From positions 86,534-150,533 of the forward strand of contig QJNS01000202.1 of the NCBI GenBank assembly GCA_004154925.1: a DNA stretch of 64,000 nt, given 5' to 3'. Made by a program: the position numbers and the translations under genes. Below the pieces are notes generated by a model. It ran no database searches, had not been told where the DNA came from, and saw only the letters and a list, made by a program, of their open reading frames with translations. Source of the DNA: Monosporascus cannonballus (lineage: Eukaryota > Ascomycota > Sordariomycetes > Xylariales). Below are positions 38,421 through 50,200 of the stretch, piece by piece. How positions within the stretch are numbered: the stretch's first letter is position 1; each line of letters starts with the position of its first letter.

Positions 38421-38606
38421 TAGGGTTTGCACTACCCACCCACCCACGCTAAAATTTCCTACCACGGGTATCCGTGGGTGGGTAAAAATTTACGTGGGTG
38501 GTTAACAGGGATGCGTGGGTAAAATGAAATTACCCACGGACTAACCACCCGTGGGTACCCAAAGTGCAAAATAGTTAATCACTCGTGGGTACCCATTTTA
38601 AAAATT
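38421..38606. repeat. Left end of hAT: TIR and subterminal GTGGGTA repeats
   Basis: TIR TAGGGTTTGCA followed by at least seven CCCAC/GTGGG motifs in both orientations. Such clusters at hAT ends are typical transposase-binding regions. Confidence 0.8.
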
Positions 38607-38879
38607 AAGTATTTACCATACAAACACAATATGAATTATACGTTACGAAGATAAAAAGCTTACGTAATTTAAGCCTATATCTTATTAAATGCTTTTTTAA
38701 GTATTAATTCCTAAATCAAAACCTCTAATTGTTATGCTTAAACCGAACTATTATCCTTATAAAACTAATCGTAATACAATACCGTATTAATCTATATGTA
38801 CTAATAACGTATTTAAAACGTTTAATTACTATATTTCGGCCTAATTACTAATAGCAAAAACAATGCCGTACTAATCGGC

Positions 38880-39790
38880 GTACTAATCTTTTCCCGAATC
38901 ATTTCTTGGAGGCTCAAATAATTCGGAATTATTATCGTTAACGCCGGCAGAGGGTAAATAATAAGCTTTATCCAGGTATTAACTCAATAGTTGTTCTGGC
39001 TGGCCTTTATATATAACTCCGAAACGGCGTAACCTTTTCGTTCGTTCAACAAGATACGCCTTATTTTGCTGTTATTTTGCTTTTTCTAGCTGCTTTTCCC
39101 GGATTCGGGTCTATTAAGCCTTTCGTTCTTATTTTCGTTATATACGAATTTCCGCGGTTTTCGCAAATAGATAAAACCCGGGGATAAGGCCGCCGTATCC
39201 GGAAAAACTTAGCAGACCGACCGGCCTTATTATCTCAGTTATATAGTAAACAAATTTCATGTTTTTTATTATTAAGGTAACGCGTTTACCGTGGATACAG
39301 CATAAATTAGCAGCTATTAACAATTAATACGTAAATTAATACGCATATTACTAATACGGATATATCAATAAAAAACGTAATAAAAGTAATCTCAGTTATT
39401 TTTTGTAAAGCTTTAATAACTAATTACTAAAATCGGAAATCCGTTCCGCTAGATAAACCTTAGATAATTTCGCGCATAAGACGTTAAAATAAGGCCATTG
39501 GTATTAAAACGCTAAAATCTCTTTAATATTTACGGATTTTTCGAAACGCAACGGCTTACTAAAAAAAATTTAATTAAAAAAATTAATTAATAGGGCCTGA
39601 AATTCTTATTACCGGGCTTCTATCGTCTAGGCCTTCTAATCGTGCCGGTTATATTCGCAAGGGTTTTTTTTTGGCTATCGGCTTGGTCTTGCCTTTATCC
39701 TTAGCCGTGCCATTACCTTTAGGTAGGTATTTGCCTCCGACGTCTTTGGCCTGCGAAGCTACGTACGGTTCTGAATTCAAATTAGTATAT
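38880..39790 (-). pseudogene. hAT cargo reading frame, unknown
   Basis: Minus-strand translation through a few stops gives protein-like stretches: EPYVASQAKDVGGKYLPKG and a Lys-rich run (39780-39650), KPLRFEKSVNIKEILAF (about 39550), and NKAYLVERTKRLRRFGVIY with EQLLS.YLDKAYYLPSAGV (39060-38930). The frame changes suggest introns. Downstream of the transposase on the same strand. No domain recognised. Confidence 0.45.
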
Positions 39791-40595
39791 CGATTAATAC
39801 GTAAATTAATACGTTAATTAGTACAAATATTATCTTACGAGTTCTTATGCGCGCCATAACGAAAGAATTATTTGTCATATCCAGAAAATAATATCAAAAT
39901 CGAAATTAACTAATTGAAATTGACGAAAAGGTGCAATTACACCAAAATACAACTGCGTAAAAAATTTGCAGCATGCTATATATAATTTAGGCAAAACAAG
40001 GTAATGGTATCACGATATCTTAGACGACCTACTTATAAACTCACATTTTCAAAAATCATTATTTTTAATACCAAAATTTTATATACGCGTATAACAAAAT
40101 TTTTATGATAAATAATACTATAAAATTTAAAATTACAAATTTAAAATAAGTTTAATATTATAAAAAATTTTAATAATAAATTAAATTAAACTTAATACAA
40201 TAAATTTTATAAAGAAAATTTAATAAATAAAATATTATTTAACGAAAGTTATAAATTCGAATATATTATAACGAATTAAATTAAACTACCTATATCACTT
40301 AATAATGTACAAATTAACTAGTAGTACGCCCACTTCTTGTTAGCACACGTTTCCAAACGGATTGCGATAATCTTTCAGAACTCTCGTAAACTTTCCTTTT
40401 CCATACCTTTACCGATCCAGTTATAGCGTTTCCAATTTTCGTCTGGCTCCTGGCGTCTAAATTAGCTAAAGGCGTTAATAGGCCAGGTTCCTGCTGTACG
40501 ATAATCTTATCGTGAACTTATTACCTTAGTAAGAAACCAGCTGCATTCGGGGTTATTCCGCTATCGATTTAAAATATAGCCGTTTAAGAAACGGG

Positions 40596-43500
40596 TTAAG
40601 AATTGTTAATTTCGTCAACAGCGGAAGCAGGATAAGCAACGTTCAAACCCCATCTTTCCGAAAATCTCGTATAAAAAGCTTCTTCGATTTCTTTTTGCCG
40701 ACGTTCCGCAGTTTGAGTAAGTTCGTCGCCTTCGGTATAATCGTACCAAACATTAGGCAATGGATTTTTTCGCGTATTTCGCAGGTGGGATACGATAAAA
40801 AAGCTAATTCGGAACATAAGGTACTTCAGTTCGGAACGGTTATGCGAATAAATTAACCTAGCCCAATTCCACGTTCGTTCCATCAATACGGCAGCAACTT
40901 AAATACAGAGGTAATTGCGAGCGAATGCGACCAGCCCAAGGAAAAATATTTCCATCCCACGCCAAAATACAAAAACATTTTGGTTAAGGGGTAAGCCTGC
41001 GTATTAATTAACGTATTAATCCCCGTATCGAAAACTTATATAACTTATGCATTTCCAGGTAATAGTTAACGATTTGTTCCCAAAGCTAACCGTTATCGGG
41101 ATTTGATAAACTTAAAAAAATACGTTATTAAATATTAATAAAGGTACCATAAGGGAGAAAAAATAAGATGGTACGAAAAAGTAAATATTTTTAAAGAGTT
41201 TTAATACTTTCGGTTATAATTTCCGATAAGTTTCGATTAATACGCTATCGGCGAAATAGCTTCGTTACGTTATTTCCATATTTTTCGTAATAAGTCTTAT
41301 AAATACGTTTAAAGTAACGAATCGCTTTATCGCGAAAAAATTTATTTATAAACAATTAGCCTAAAAACGTTTTCCACTTATCGAAATAAAGTTTTATTTT
41401 CGAATCCGATAAAAGATATAAAAATATAACGAAAATAAGATGGTATTTGTTATTCTTAAAAATTTTGTCGATATAGACCTGATAAAACTTAAAGCAATTT
41501 TAAACGGCTCGAAATAATCCTTTAAAGTAAGGTTACGAGATACTAGCAAAAATTCGATTTTGTAAATAAATTTCGCATTTGCGAAAATGCTTTTTTATGG
41601 TTTTAAACCTTATAAAAACATAATTATAATTCGGATTTTTCGAAATGCCAGAAAGGTTTGTCAATAGGAAAAACAGTTTGCAAATATCGATCAAGTAATC
41701 GATAATATCCTAAGTAATTTCCGTAATTTCAAAATTAATTATCTTTTCGCGACGTATATAATTCTTAATTGCAGGTTTTAATTAACGAACTTAGACAAAT
41801 ATGTATATTACAAAGTTTTAACGAATTTTTACGTTTCGAATAATTTGCAATAGTTTCTGAATATTAAAAATACCTTTCTTTTTAAAAGTAATCTATATAC
41901 GCCTAAACCATTGCTGGCGTTCGGTACTAAGATTAAGATATATTGCGAATTATTTAATTTAAATTAGCCAAAAGATTAATACGAAAATTAATACGAAAAT
42001 TAGTACGACGTTACTAGCGGGATAATAAAAGGTTAACGTACCCCTATTACGATATAATTAACCATATCGAACTTGATTTGCTTAATTTTGGCTGTCCCTT
42101 TTTCGTCCTGTTTTACTTTTAGGCCCGCCTGATTTTCTGTATTTGCGTTATTTGTAACTTTTAAGCATTTAAAAAAATATTTGTAAATATTCTATAAGGA
42201 ATGCGAAAAACAATAAAAATGGTTCGCCCCTTTTATTTATTCCTGTTTTTGCTTATTCTTTTTTATGCATTTTTTAAAATGCTTTATGCCGAAATTCGTT
42301 CCGCCATCCGTTATTATAACCTGGATTTTTGTATGGAGTCCGTATTTCTTTAGCGCTTTATATAATGTTTAAGTATTCGACTTTTCTTTTTTATTTTCAC
42401 ATAAGTAAATATTAATCAGAACGTATCTAAATATCTAGTTTTTGTCGATAAAATAAATATATATACCTTAGAAAACCTATGTTAAACTAGGAGAAATCTA
42501 AATATCAGTAATTACCGAAACGTGAGATTCGGGAGGAAAATTTTGCAACTCCAACTGTACGACCTTATTTGCATACTTTTCGTATCTGTCCTTAAGCGTA
42601 CGAGAGTTTGGAAAATTATAAATAGTGCATATATGCCGAACCTAATTAATAAAATGCGGATTTTCGACAGCATTAAAAAATAGGTACAAGCTGGCCCATA
42701 TTTTAACCATATAACGATTATCTTAAGACGAAATTCCGGCAGCGTTAAGCGGATACTATTAAACCATGATTAGTACGATAATTAATACGATAAATAGTGG
42801 GTCCTAAGAAATCCTACTTATAGTGGAACCTATGGCGGCTTAACTTTCCCTATATCGGGCTAGTTTTTTTTTCGCATAATCCGCTGTTCACATGATTTTT
42901 CAATGAAGTGGTACCATGATTATTCTTGTTCGATCTCGGATGTATCCGAGCAGGCGCTAGTCAAAATAAATGGCGCACTTACTCCAACTAGCCTCCAAAT
43001 ACACCTAAATCATAATGATTTCAAGCCTTCGTAATTCAATAATATCAATGGCGATCATATAATCTTTTTGCATCATCATAAAGAGCGATGTATCGCGATC
43101 GCGGTAAATTTTTTTCCACTCTGTTTCTCCAATTTCTTCCTCGTTTTTGAGTAATAACGGTAACCGCTAATAGTACCGCTTAAATTCGATCGAGAAATAC
43201 AAAAAATTTAATAGAGGATAATGAATAGGGGCGGCAGAACCTTACGTTCAAATTAGTAATATAACGTTAAAAGAATCTTATTAATAGCAGAAAAAAACGC
43301 ATAGCCTATTAGTTTAATAGCTAAAGTTATTATGAAATAAATTTTTAAAGCGTTATCTATAAAAAGCCACAGGTAATCCTTTGTCGTCTCTTGATATATA
43401 TGTAAATTGTATAGTATTTTCGAGGAGTTGGCGGTTGGATGCGCCATTTATTTTGACTAGCGCCTGCCGGGTTTCATGACAAGATTGACAGATCACTATT

Positions 43501-44132
43501 GGCTGACCTGTTTCTAAGGTCACGCCATAGAGCCAGCCCTGCCAATGCTGAGACTTTTAATTAAAAACGAAAATTTTTTGAAAAAGTGCCTCGTTTATAC
43601 CATTATCGAAAGCAGCTTTTTCTTGAAACCACGACCGCCGCATAAACCACGTTTTGAATATTTCGGCGTTTTCCGTTCTATAAACATAACATACTAGAAT
43701 ATCAAATCGTACAAATGGTTCGAATATTTCTTATACGTTATCCTAGGACCGTTAGCTAAACCCTAGTTAGGCTGGAAATTTAACTCCTTTTTTGGCGTAT
43801 CTGTTACATAATTCGTCGTTATCTAATTCGTCAAAATCTTTTTCGCTTCCATAATTAGATTTATTCTTTAATTCCCCGTTACTTTTCTTTTTGCAATCCG
43901 TTTCGTCGAACACGTAATTATTTCCAAATTCGTCCTTATCCTCAATATTAGGTTATTTCTCAAATTTAGATTCGTTTTTATTTTCGCTTTCGTTTCTGTC
44001 TTTATCGTATAAGGCATCATTTAATTCCCGTAACTAACTTTTCATTTCGACAGCTTTTTCGGTAAGGCCCGACCCATAATTTTCTTCGTCGGTCGTAATT
44101 TGGCTAAAAAAGTCGGTAAAAGGCGGCGGCAT
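40596..44132 (-). pseudogene. hAT transposase relic, split by a MITE-like insertion
   Basis: Starts at ATG 44132-44130 (MPPPFTDFFSQ), followed by an acidic region to about 43780. A BED-type finger then has its ICQSCHE half at about 43520-43470 and its GTTSLKNHV half at about 42930-42890, separated by the 42951-43466 insertion. Removing the insert with one target copy restores the frame between the halves. The body (42700-41100) is heavily degraded. The C-terminal dimerization region (about 40990-40750) reads FARNYLCI..VAAVLMERTWNWA..R, the pattern of hAT C-terminal domains, and the frame ends at 40596. Many stops; several introns likely. Confidence 0.75.
42951..43466. mobile_element. MITE-like element (516 bp) inserted in the transposase BED finger
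   Basis: Inverted ends CAGGCGCTAGTCAAAATAAA and its reverse complement (at least 26 bp) bound the insert. They are flanked by CCGAG (42946-42950) and CCGGG (43467-43471), a 5-bp duplication with one G/A difference. The ends remain GC-rich while the interior is AT-shifted. No transposase is encoded. The superfamily is not determined. Confidence 0.75.
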
Positions 44133-44613
44133 TTTATAATATAAAGTTCGAATAATATTTTAATTATATTACAAATTATGTTATTAAATGCAACCGTATA
44201 TAATTAATATTTTGAAAACGGAAAATTAATACATTAAAAATAGGAAAATTAATACGTTAAAAATGGAAAATTAATACTGGCGAAAATCTAAAAATAAAAT
44301 TCAGATAAAGTATACACGCAAAATATTGCAACAGAATTATTTATTATCCAAATTATATATTTGGCACTTGTTTTATTCCGGATTTTCCGGATAAAATTTG
44401 AAAATTTATTATTATTTCTTTTTTTAATTTTCCCGCATCCCATATAACCAAAATACCTCTCCTAATAAATAAAGCCATACCTTTATTACGTTACGTATTA
44501 GGCGATATTATAAAGGAAACCCTAATTAACCGTAATAATTTACGGTTTAATCGTTCTGTAAATTTATTCTGTACTTTTATTATTATTATTATTATTATTA
44601 CAACTATTAGCAG

Positions 44614-45193
44614 TAATAATTTTATTCCTTTTAAAAACAAAATTCCTACTCCGGGAATTCGAATAACAAAAACGACCAGATTATCTTAACAACAACCGCC
44701 GACTGCAATTCGAACGACAAAAACAACCAGATTATCCCGACAGTAACCGCCGACTGCTTTTACTACGTAAGGGCAAATCCCGAAACAAAATGCTTGCGAT
44801 CGCCAGGTGCAAAAATAAAAGGCTAGAACACAGGTTTTGTATCGTCGCTTTAAACCAGAAAATAAATTACAAATTACAAAATTAATACATTAATTAATAC
44901 GATTCTAATTTTAAAAAGTTATGGCCTTACGTAAAATTAAGCGGTTTCAGAAATTATATACTCCGTTAATTTTACAGTATTCTTTTAAGCTTGTAATCCG
45001 AGAGATCTTATTTAATATACAACCGGGAAACGATTTTAAGATTTAGCGATCCGTATTAAAGGTATTACAGGAAGCGGCGGAAGATAAATTAGTTACGTTA
45101 TTTACCAACAATAACTTTTATGCAATTATGCGAAAAAAGTTATTATTTATCTAAAGGATTTCCGTCTAGCTAAATAAATTTACAAATAAATAG
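44614..45193 (+). pseudogene. Histone H3-fold (CENP-A-like?) relic carried by the hAT
   Basis: Exon 44919-45193 reads ALRKIKRFQK, then LI, F and REI at H3 spacing (alphaN and alpha1), and LQEAAEDKLVTLF..N..AI.. at H3 alpha2-alpha3 spacing, without gaps. Between REI and LQEAAE there are 19 residues, where canonical H3 has 17, a longer loop 1 as in centromeric H3. Upstream (44614-44858) a basic tail frame ends YRRFKP, matching the H3 tail-core junction, across a probable ~60-bp intron. The tail contains a duplicated 51-bp unit. In-frame stops in the core: 45044 TAG, 45152 TAA, 45167 TAG, all explainable by RIP. No ATG is apparent for the tail exon. Dead copy; the family call rests on residue pattern, not on a search. 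Confidence 0.8.
44656..44757 (+). repeat. Two-copy 51-bp tandem repeat in the histone-like tail
   Basis: Copies 44656-44706 and 44707-44757, each starting AATTCGAA and ending CCGCCGACTGC. In frame they encode two 17-residue units containing TKTTRLS, basic and Thr-rich. Confidence 0.8.
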
Positions 45194-45590
45194 ACTCAGA
45201 GTTTTTTCCCAATATTGCATAATAAATATAACGTATTTCTTTAATAAAAAAAAGTTTACCCGAAATTTAGCCGGGATTTTTTTAAATGGGTCAATTGTAC
45301 ATACATCTACTTAACCTTTTCCCAATCCATTTACTAAATACCAAATTTTCGTTTTGGCGTATCTTCATTATATAACAAGGTATTTGCATTATTTTTTTTA
45401 TATTTTTAATCGTATTAATAATACGACAATAATTCTGATATTTATAATTAATTTAAGGTAAGTGCTATAATAAACAAAAGATTATTCCCCCGTGCGTCGC
45501 AGGTTTTAATCTAAGATATAAATATACCGTATTCTCGATATAACACGTATTAATTTTCGTATTAATCGATATCTTATTATATTTAACATA

Positions 45591-46550
45591 ATATCGGCTT
45601 TCGGACAAAATAATAGTAAACCTTACAAATATCGTAAATTCGACGACGCGTTTTTAAGTAACAAACATATTACGAAAGCGCGAAATTGTAACGAAAAATT
45701 CCTTCGTAAAAATCCCAACAAAAAGGCCGTAGAAAATGCCCAGCAAACATTACGAACCAAAATTTGCCGCGATAAAACGGCTTGGGATAAAAAACACCCC
45801 GAACCGGACCCTATTATTCAAAATGAAACCCATAAGAATATTATAAATGCCGCTAATAATTTGTTATAAGTTCCGTTTTTAATAACGTATTAATTTTCGT
45901 ACTAATTACTTTTAGTTATTTTTAAAACAAATACCCTAAGTAATTTACAGCTTAATATAATATCAACTTTAAATTACGTTTTAATATAGTGAAAGCAATT
46001 ACAAGCGATTCGGACTAGTTATTTTGTAAACTTCCTGGTTTAAATAATGATTTTCTATAAGCATCCGTTAACGGAGAATATGAATTTATTCCCGAAAAAA
46101 AGTTTTCGGAGGACGAATAAATCGCCATATTATAATGGGATAATACGGCCCGCTGTTACCTTTATTTTCCAAAGTTCGAAAATAAATTAACGCTGCTAAT
46201 TAATAATACGGCATATATTATGGCCGAAAAATTTTCTAAGCTATTAGTACTTATTTCGAATAAATTTAACGCTATATTATCGATTATAAAAAAGTTAAAA
46301 AAATATATTATTATTTTTATTATTATTTTCCTAAATTTTGTTCACTTAATATTTTACTTTTTTTATATATTTAACTAATATTTCTTAGATGCTTGGTCGT
46401 AAATTTAAGTTTAACTTACATTTTAATTCGGTACCTCTATATGCGAAACACTTTATTCGAATAATTACTAATACAATCGTGGAATATGCCGAACGGAAAA
46501 CGCCTTCGCTAAAGCATAAAAATCATAATATTTTCGCTAAATAACGGTAA
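45591..46550 (+). pseudogene. hAT cargo reading frame, unknown, at least three coding blocks
   Basis: Block 1 (45591-45869) is open for 92 codons. It lacks ATG but begins ATATCGGCT, consistent with a mutated ATG. It is basic, containing YRKFDDAFLSNKHITKARN and TAWDKKHPEPDPIIQNETHK. Block 2 (about 45990-46300) contains EYEFIPEKKFSEDE and WDNTARCYLYFPKFENKL. Block 3 (46390-46545) begins MLGRKFKFNL. Same strand as the histone relic and 400 bp downstream of it. No family recognised. Confidence 0.5.
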
Positions 46551-46920
46551 TCGGTAAATTGATTAATACGTGAATTAATACGCATATTCGGTATTAACTT
46601 AGTTTATAGTACTAGCTGTATTATTTCTATGTTTATTAAGTTAAACTTCTTTAAAAGCCCTTACAAACTTTATATTATAAGGCCAAATAAAGCTTTTTCT
46701 CTTTGTGCAATAGGAATCTAATACCCGAAATTAAGCTGGGCATCATTGATTTCATCCGTAGCGAAAGAATAAATAACACTTAAACTACCTTTATTTTTTA
46801 TTATTTTTGCCATTTTGCCGATATTCGTCTCTGAATAGCGGATAACGAAAAAAAGCCTTTAATTAATTTTATTAAAGTTTAATTTTCCGATATTATAGCA
46901 TAGAAAAAATTGTTTTTCCG

Positions 46921-47289
46921 TATTACGAACCAACACAAGATCGGCCACGAAAACGGTCGGACCCACAAAAAGAATTACGTGATTTGGATCTCTCTTGGCA
47001 TCAAGATCCAAATAAATCCATATAAAACCAACCGAATCCAATAACATTAGATCTGTAATAACGTCGAAATCCAATAAAGATCTAATTAACTTATAAAGAT
47101 ATATACGCTTATTATTTCTATAACTTAGATAATTTTAGTTTACAATAACATTTCGTTATCTAAAGCACTTTTAATATTACAAAACGTAATACGTTACTGT
47201 ATTTATTGCTTAGATTTCTACGATACTCCTACCAATATAAACTCGTCGACTTAAGGATTAATAATTGGTTAAACCGTTTAGCCGTTATA
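46921..47289 (+). repeat. 5' LTR of element C
   Basis: Begins TATTACGAACCAAC (RIPped TGTTACG) and ends GCCGTTATA. Confidence 0.9.
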
Positions 47290-50200
47290 TGTTACAAGTT
47301 TTTATTTAATAGTACTATCAGATTTTAAATAATATTCAATACTGTTAAAATATTAACCAGCACTTAGAAAACCTTTACTTAATAACTTCAGGCTCGAATT
47401 CGGGAGCTGGAGAAAAAAATTCGATAACTTAGGGTTACGCCATCTGCCTAACCCTTTTTCGTTTGTATAAAGCCGAAAAAATCAGAACCTTACGATAAAA
47501 AAGGCAACCCTTAAAATTTTTTAATTTAAATACGAATTTATTTTCGTTTTTTAAACCTTAATAGCCTAGCGGATATAATTCTAATAATAGAAACATATCT
47601 AATAAAAAATGCGGCTAATTAATTTAAGCCTATTATAAGAAATTTCCTAGAAATAAAAAAATAAATAGAGAGAATTTTATTAACGAAATCTTTTTAACTT
47701 ATATCAATTTCGAAAATAAAATGCGCAATAATTTCGGCAATCCGGATAAAAAACGATTTACGGCCTAATAATTCCTATAATTCCGACAAAAGGGATTTAC
47801 GTCCAAATACGCCGTAACCTTCAAAGTTTTACGGCTAAGGCCGGATAAGAAAACGATAAAACCGACACCTTTATTAATATATTTTATAAAAGGTTAAAGA
47901 ATAATATAAAAAATAAAATTATTCGGATTAAATAATTAATTGCTTTAAACCGATATATCGTAAAGGTAATTAAGATTAATAATAAATAATTTAAGAAACG
48001 ATAAAAAAAAGATAATATACTTTACGTTCGGGATATAACAAATTTAACCAGGAGAAAAAACAAAACGCACCTTTTATTTTTTACGGAACGGCGCCAGGAC
48101 TTATGGAACTCGGCGTTACCCACAAATAAAATTAAAGCCAGATTAAGTGTTTTAATTATGGCAAAACGGGACATAAGGCCTATAAGTACAAAAAACTCAA
48201 AAAATTACGATAAAATAATTGGACCCTTATATCGGAAAAGCAATTTAGAAATAACCAAGGAAATAATAACAAAATTATTAATATAATCTAAGCCAAATAC
48301 GTATCAGGCCTTAAGTAAAAAGTTTAACAGGGATTATTACGATAAAAGATTCGACGAAGGATGCGAAAAGCCAAAAAGCTGGTTTAACAGGTATCGCGAG
48401 CATAATAAGAAACGTTATAAGGATAATTACGCGAATACCAGAATTAAATAAAAAAGTTTGTCCCGGAACCCTTAATCGATACAGCAAAATATACGCCATA
48501 TATTGTCGACGACGAAAATACCCCAATTACGAAAAATGTAAATAATATATTTATGTACCAATTACCCGCATATATTACAAAGGATTCGATTTTTCAAACC
48601 GTGCCGGGCATAATAAAAACGACGAATAATGGTATCGACAGTTTCGAACTATAGCTCCAGAAGATGTCTAGCAGCTGGCCGAAACGGAAAGTTGGCCCGA
48701 AAGAAAATAATGCCCGCAGAAAAACCCCTTTTGTTATTATGGATAATATAATTACCAAACGGAAAAGGAATTAATTTAGCGTACGGTAAAAAAGTATTAT
48801 TAAAAAGCGATTATAGATTTTTATTTTTAGTTGGCATTTATTATAGATTTTTACGAAAAAAAGGTTATTAAGGAAGAAATACGTTAATTTATAAAAAGTT
48901 TTTAAAACGATAACTAGAACGATATATAATGGGATATAATTGCGAATATAAGAGAATAATTTATTCGATAAAAAGAAAAATTATAAAAAAACCAGGAATA
49001 ATTAATATAGTTTAAAGGAATAGTACGCCGACAATAATAACAAATATAACAGCTTAATACGTTAAACGAAAAAATACAAATAAAGCTCGATAAATTCGAA
49101 TAGGAATTAAAAGAAAAAAGTTATTTATAAGAAAACCGCAAAATAACGAAACCTAGAGGAATTAAAAGGAATTTCCAAAAAAGGCTTTAAATGTAATAAT
49201 AAAAAACGTTAATAACTTTATCACCTTAGAAGTACGAATCGGAACGTACTGGTATACTATGATAATAAACTACGGAGTTTTAAATAGGAATTATATTATA
49301 CCGGATATGGTTAATAAGTTTAAATTGCCATAAAAATATAAATTAAAACCTTATATAACGACAAATACCGAAAGTTAGAAATTTGCTTACGATAATGAAA
49401 AAGTTATACGCGAAATTAATTATTTCGAGATTTTTATCAAAAAACAATACCAAACGGTTAATTTCGATATCGTTTTATTCGGGAATTACAATATAATCTT
49501 AAGATTACCATAGATACGTTAATACGGAATCTTGATTAATGGCAGAATTAGCTAAATAAGGTTCGCCTTATATCCTATTAGCAAATAAAAGAAAAAAGAA
49601 TTAAGATCTTAATATTCGATTGATAATAGCAACAAATATACGTATAAGGATATAATAAATACCTTACCACCCAAAGGAACAAAATATAAGAAAAAAAATA
49701 GATATTAAAAAAAATACGACGTATTATTGTTATTATTAAAGCGAAATTAAAGTAACTAAATAACGATCTGGAACAAAAAAAACTTTAGCTTAAGGAATTA
49801 GAAAATCTGATTAATATATTATTATAATATTATAGATACGAATAGCTTTTTAAGAAGAAGTTCGATACGAAATTATTAAAATATAATAAATAGGATTATG
49901 AAATAGGTTTTAAGAAAAAATTTTTGATAAAGTTTTACCTTATTTATAACCTTAATAAAAATAAGTTACGTACTTTTAAAAAATACCTAGAAAATCGGTT
50001 ACAAAAAAAATAAATTCGACCTTTAAAATTACTAACAAAATACCCGATATTTTTCGTATTTAAAAAATGGAAAATTACGACTTATAATTAATTATCGATA
50101 ATTAAATAACGTTATTTTAAAAATCGAATATTATTATCTTTAATTACAAAAATAAAAGACTGACTTTACGGAACTAAATGGTTTATAATATTCGTTTTTA

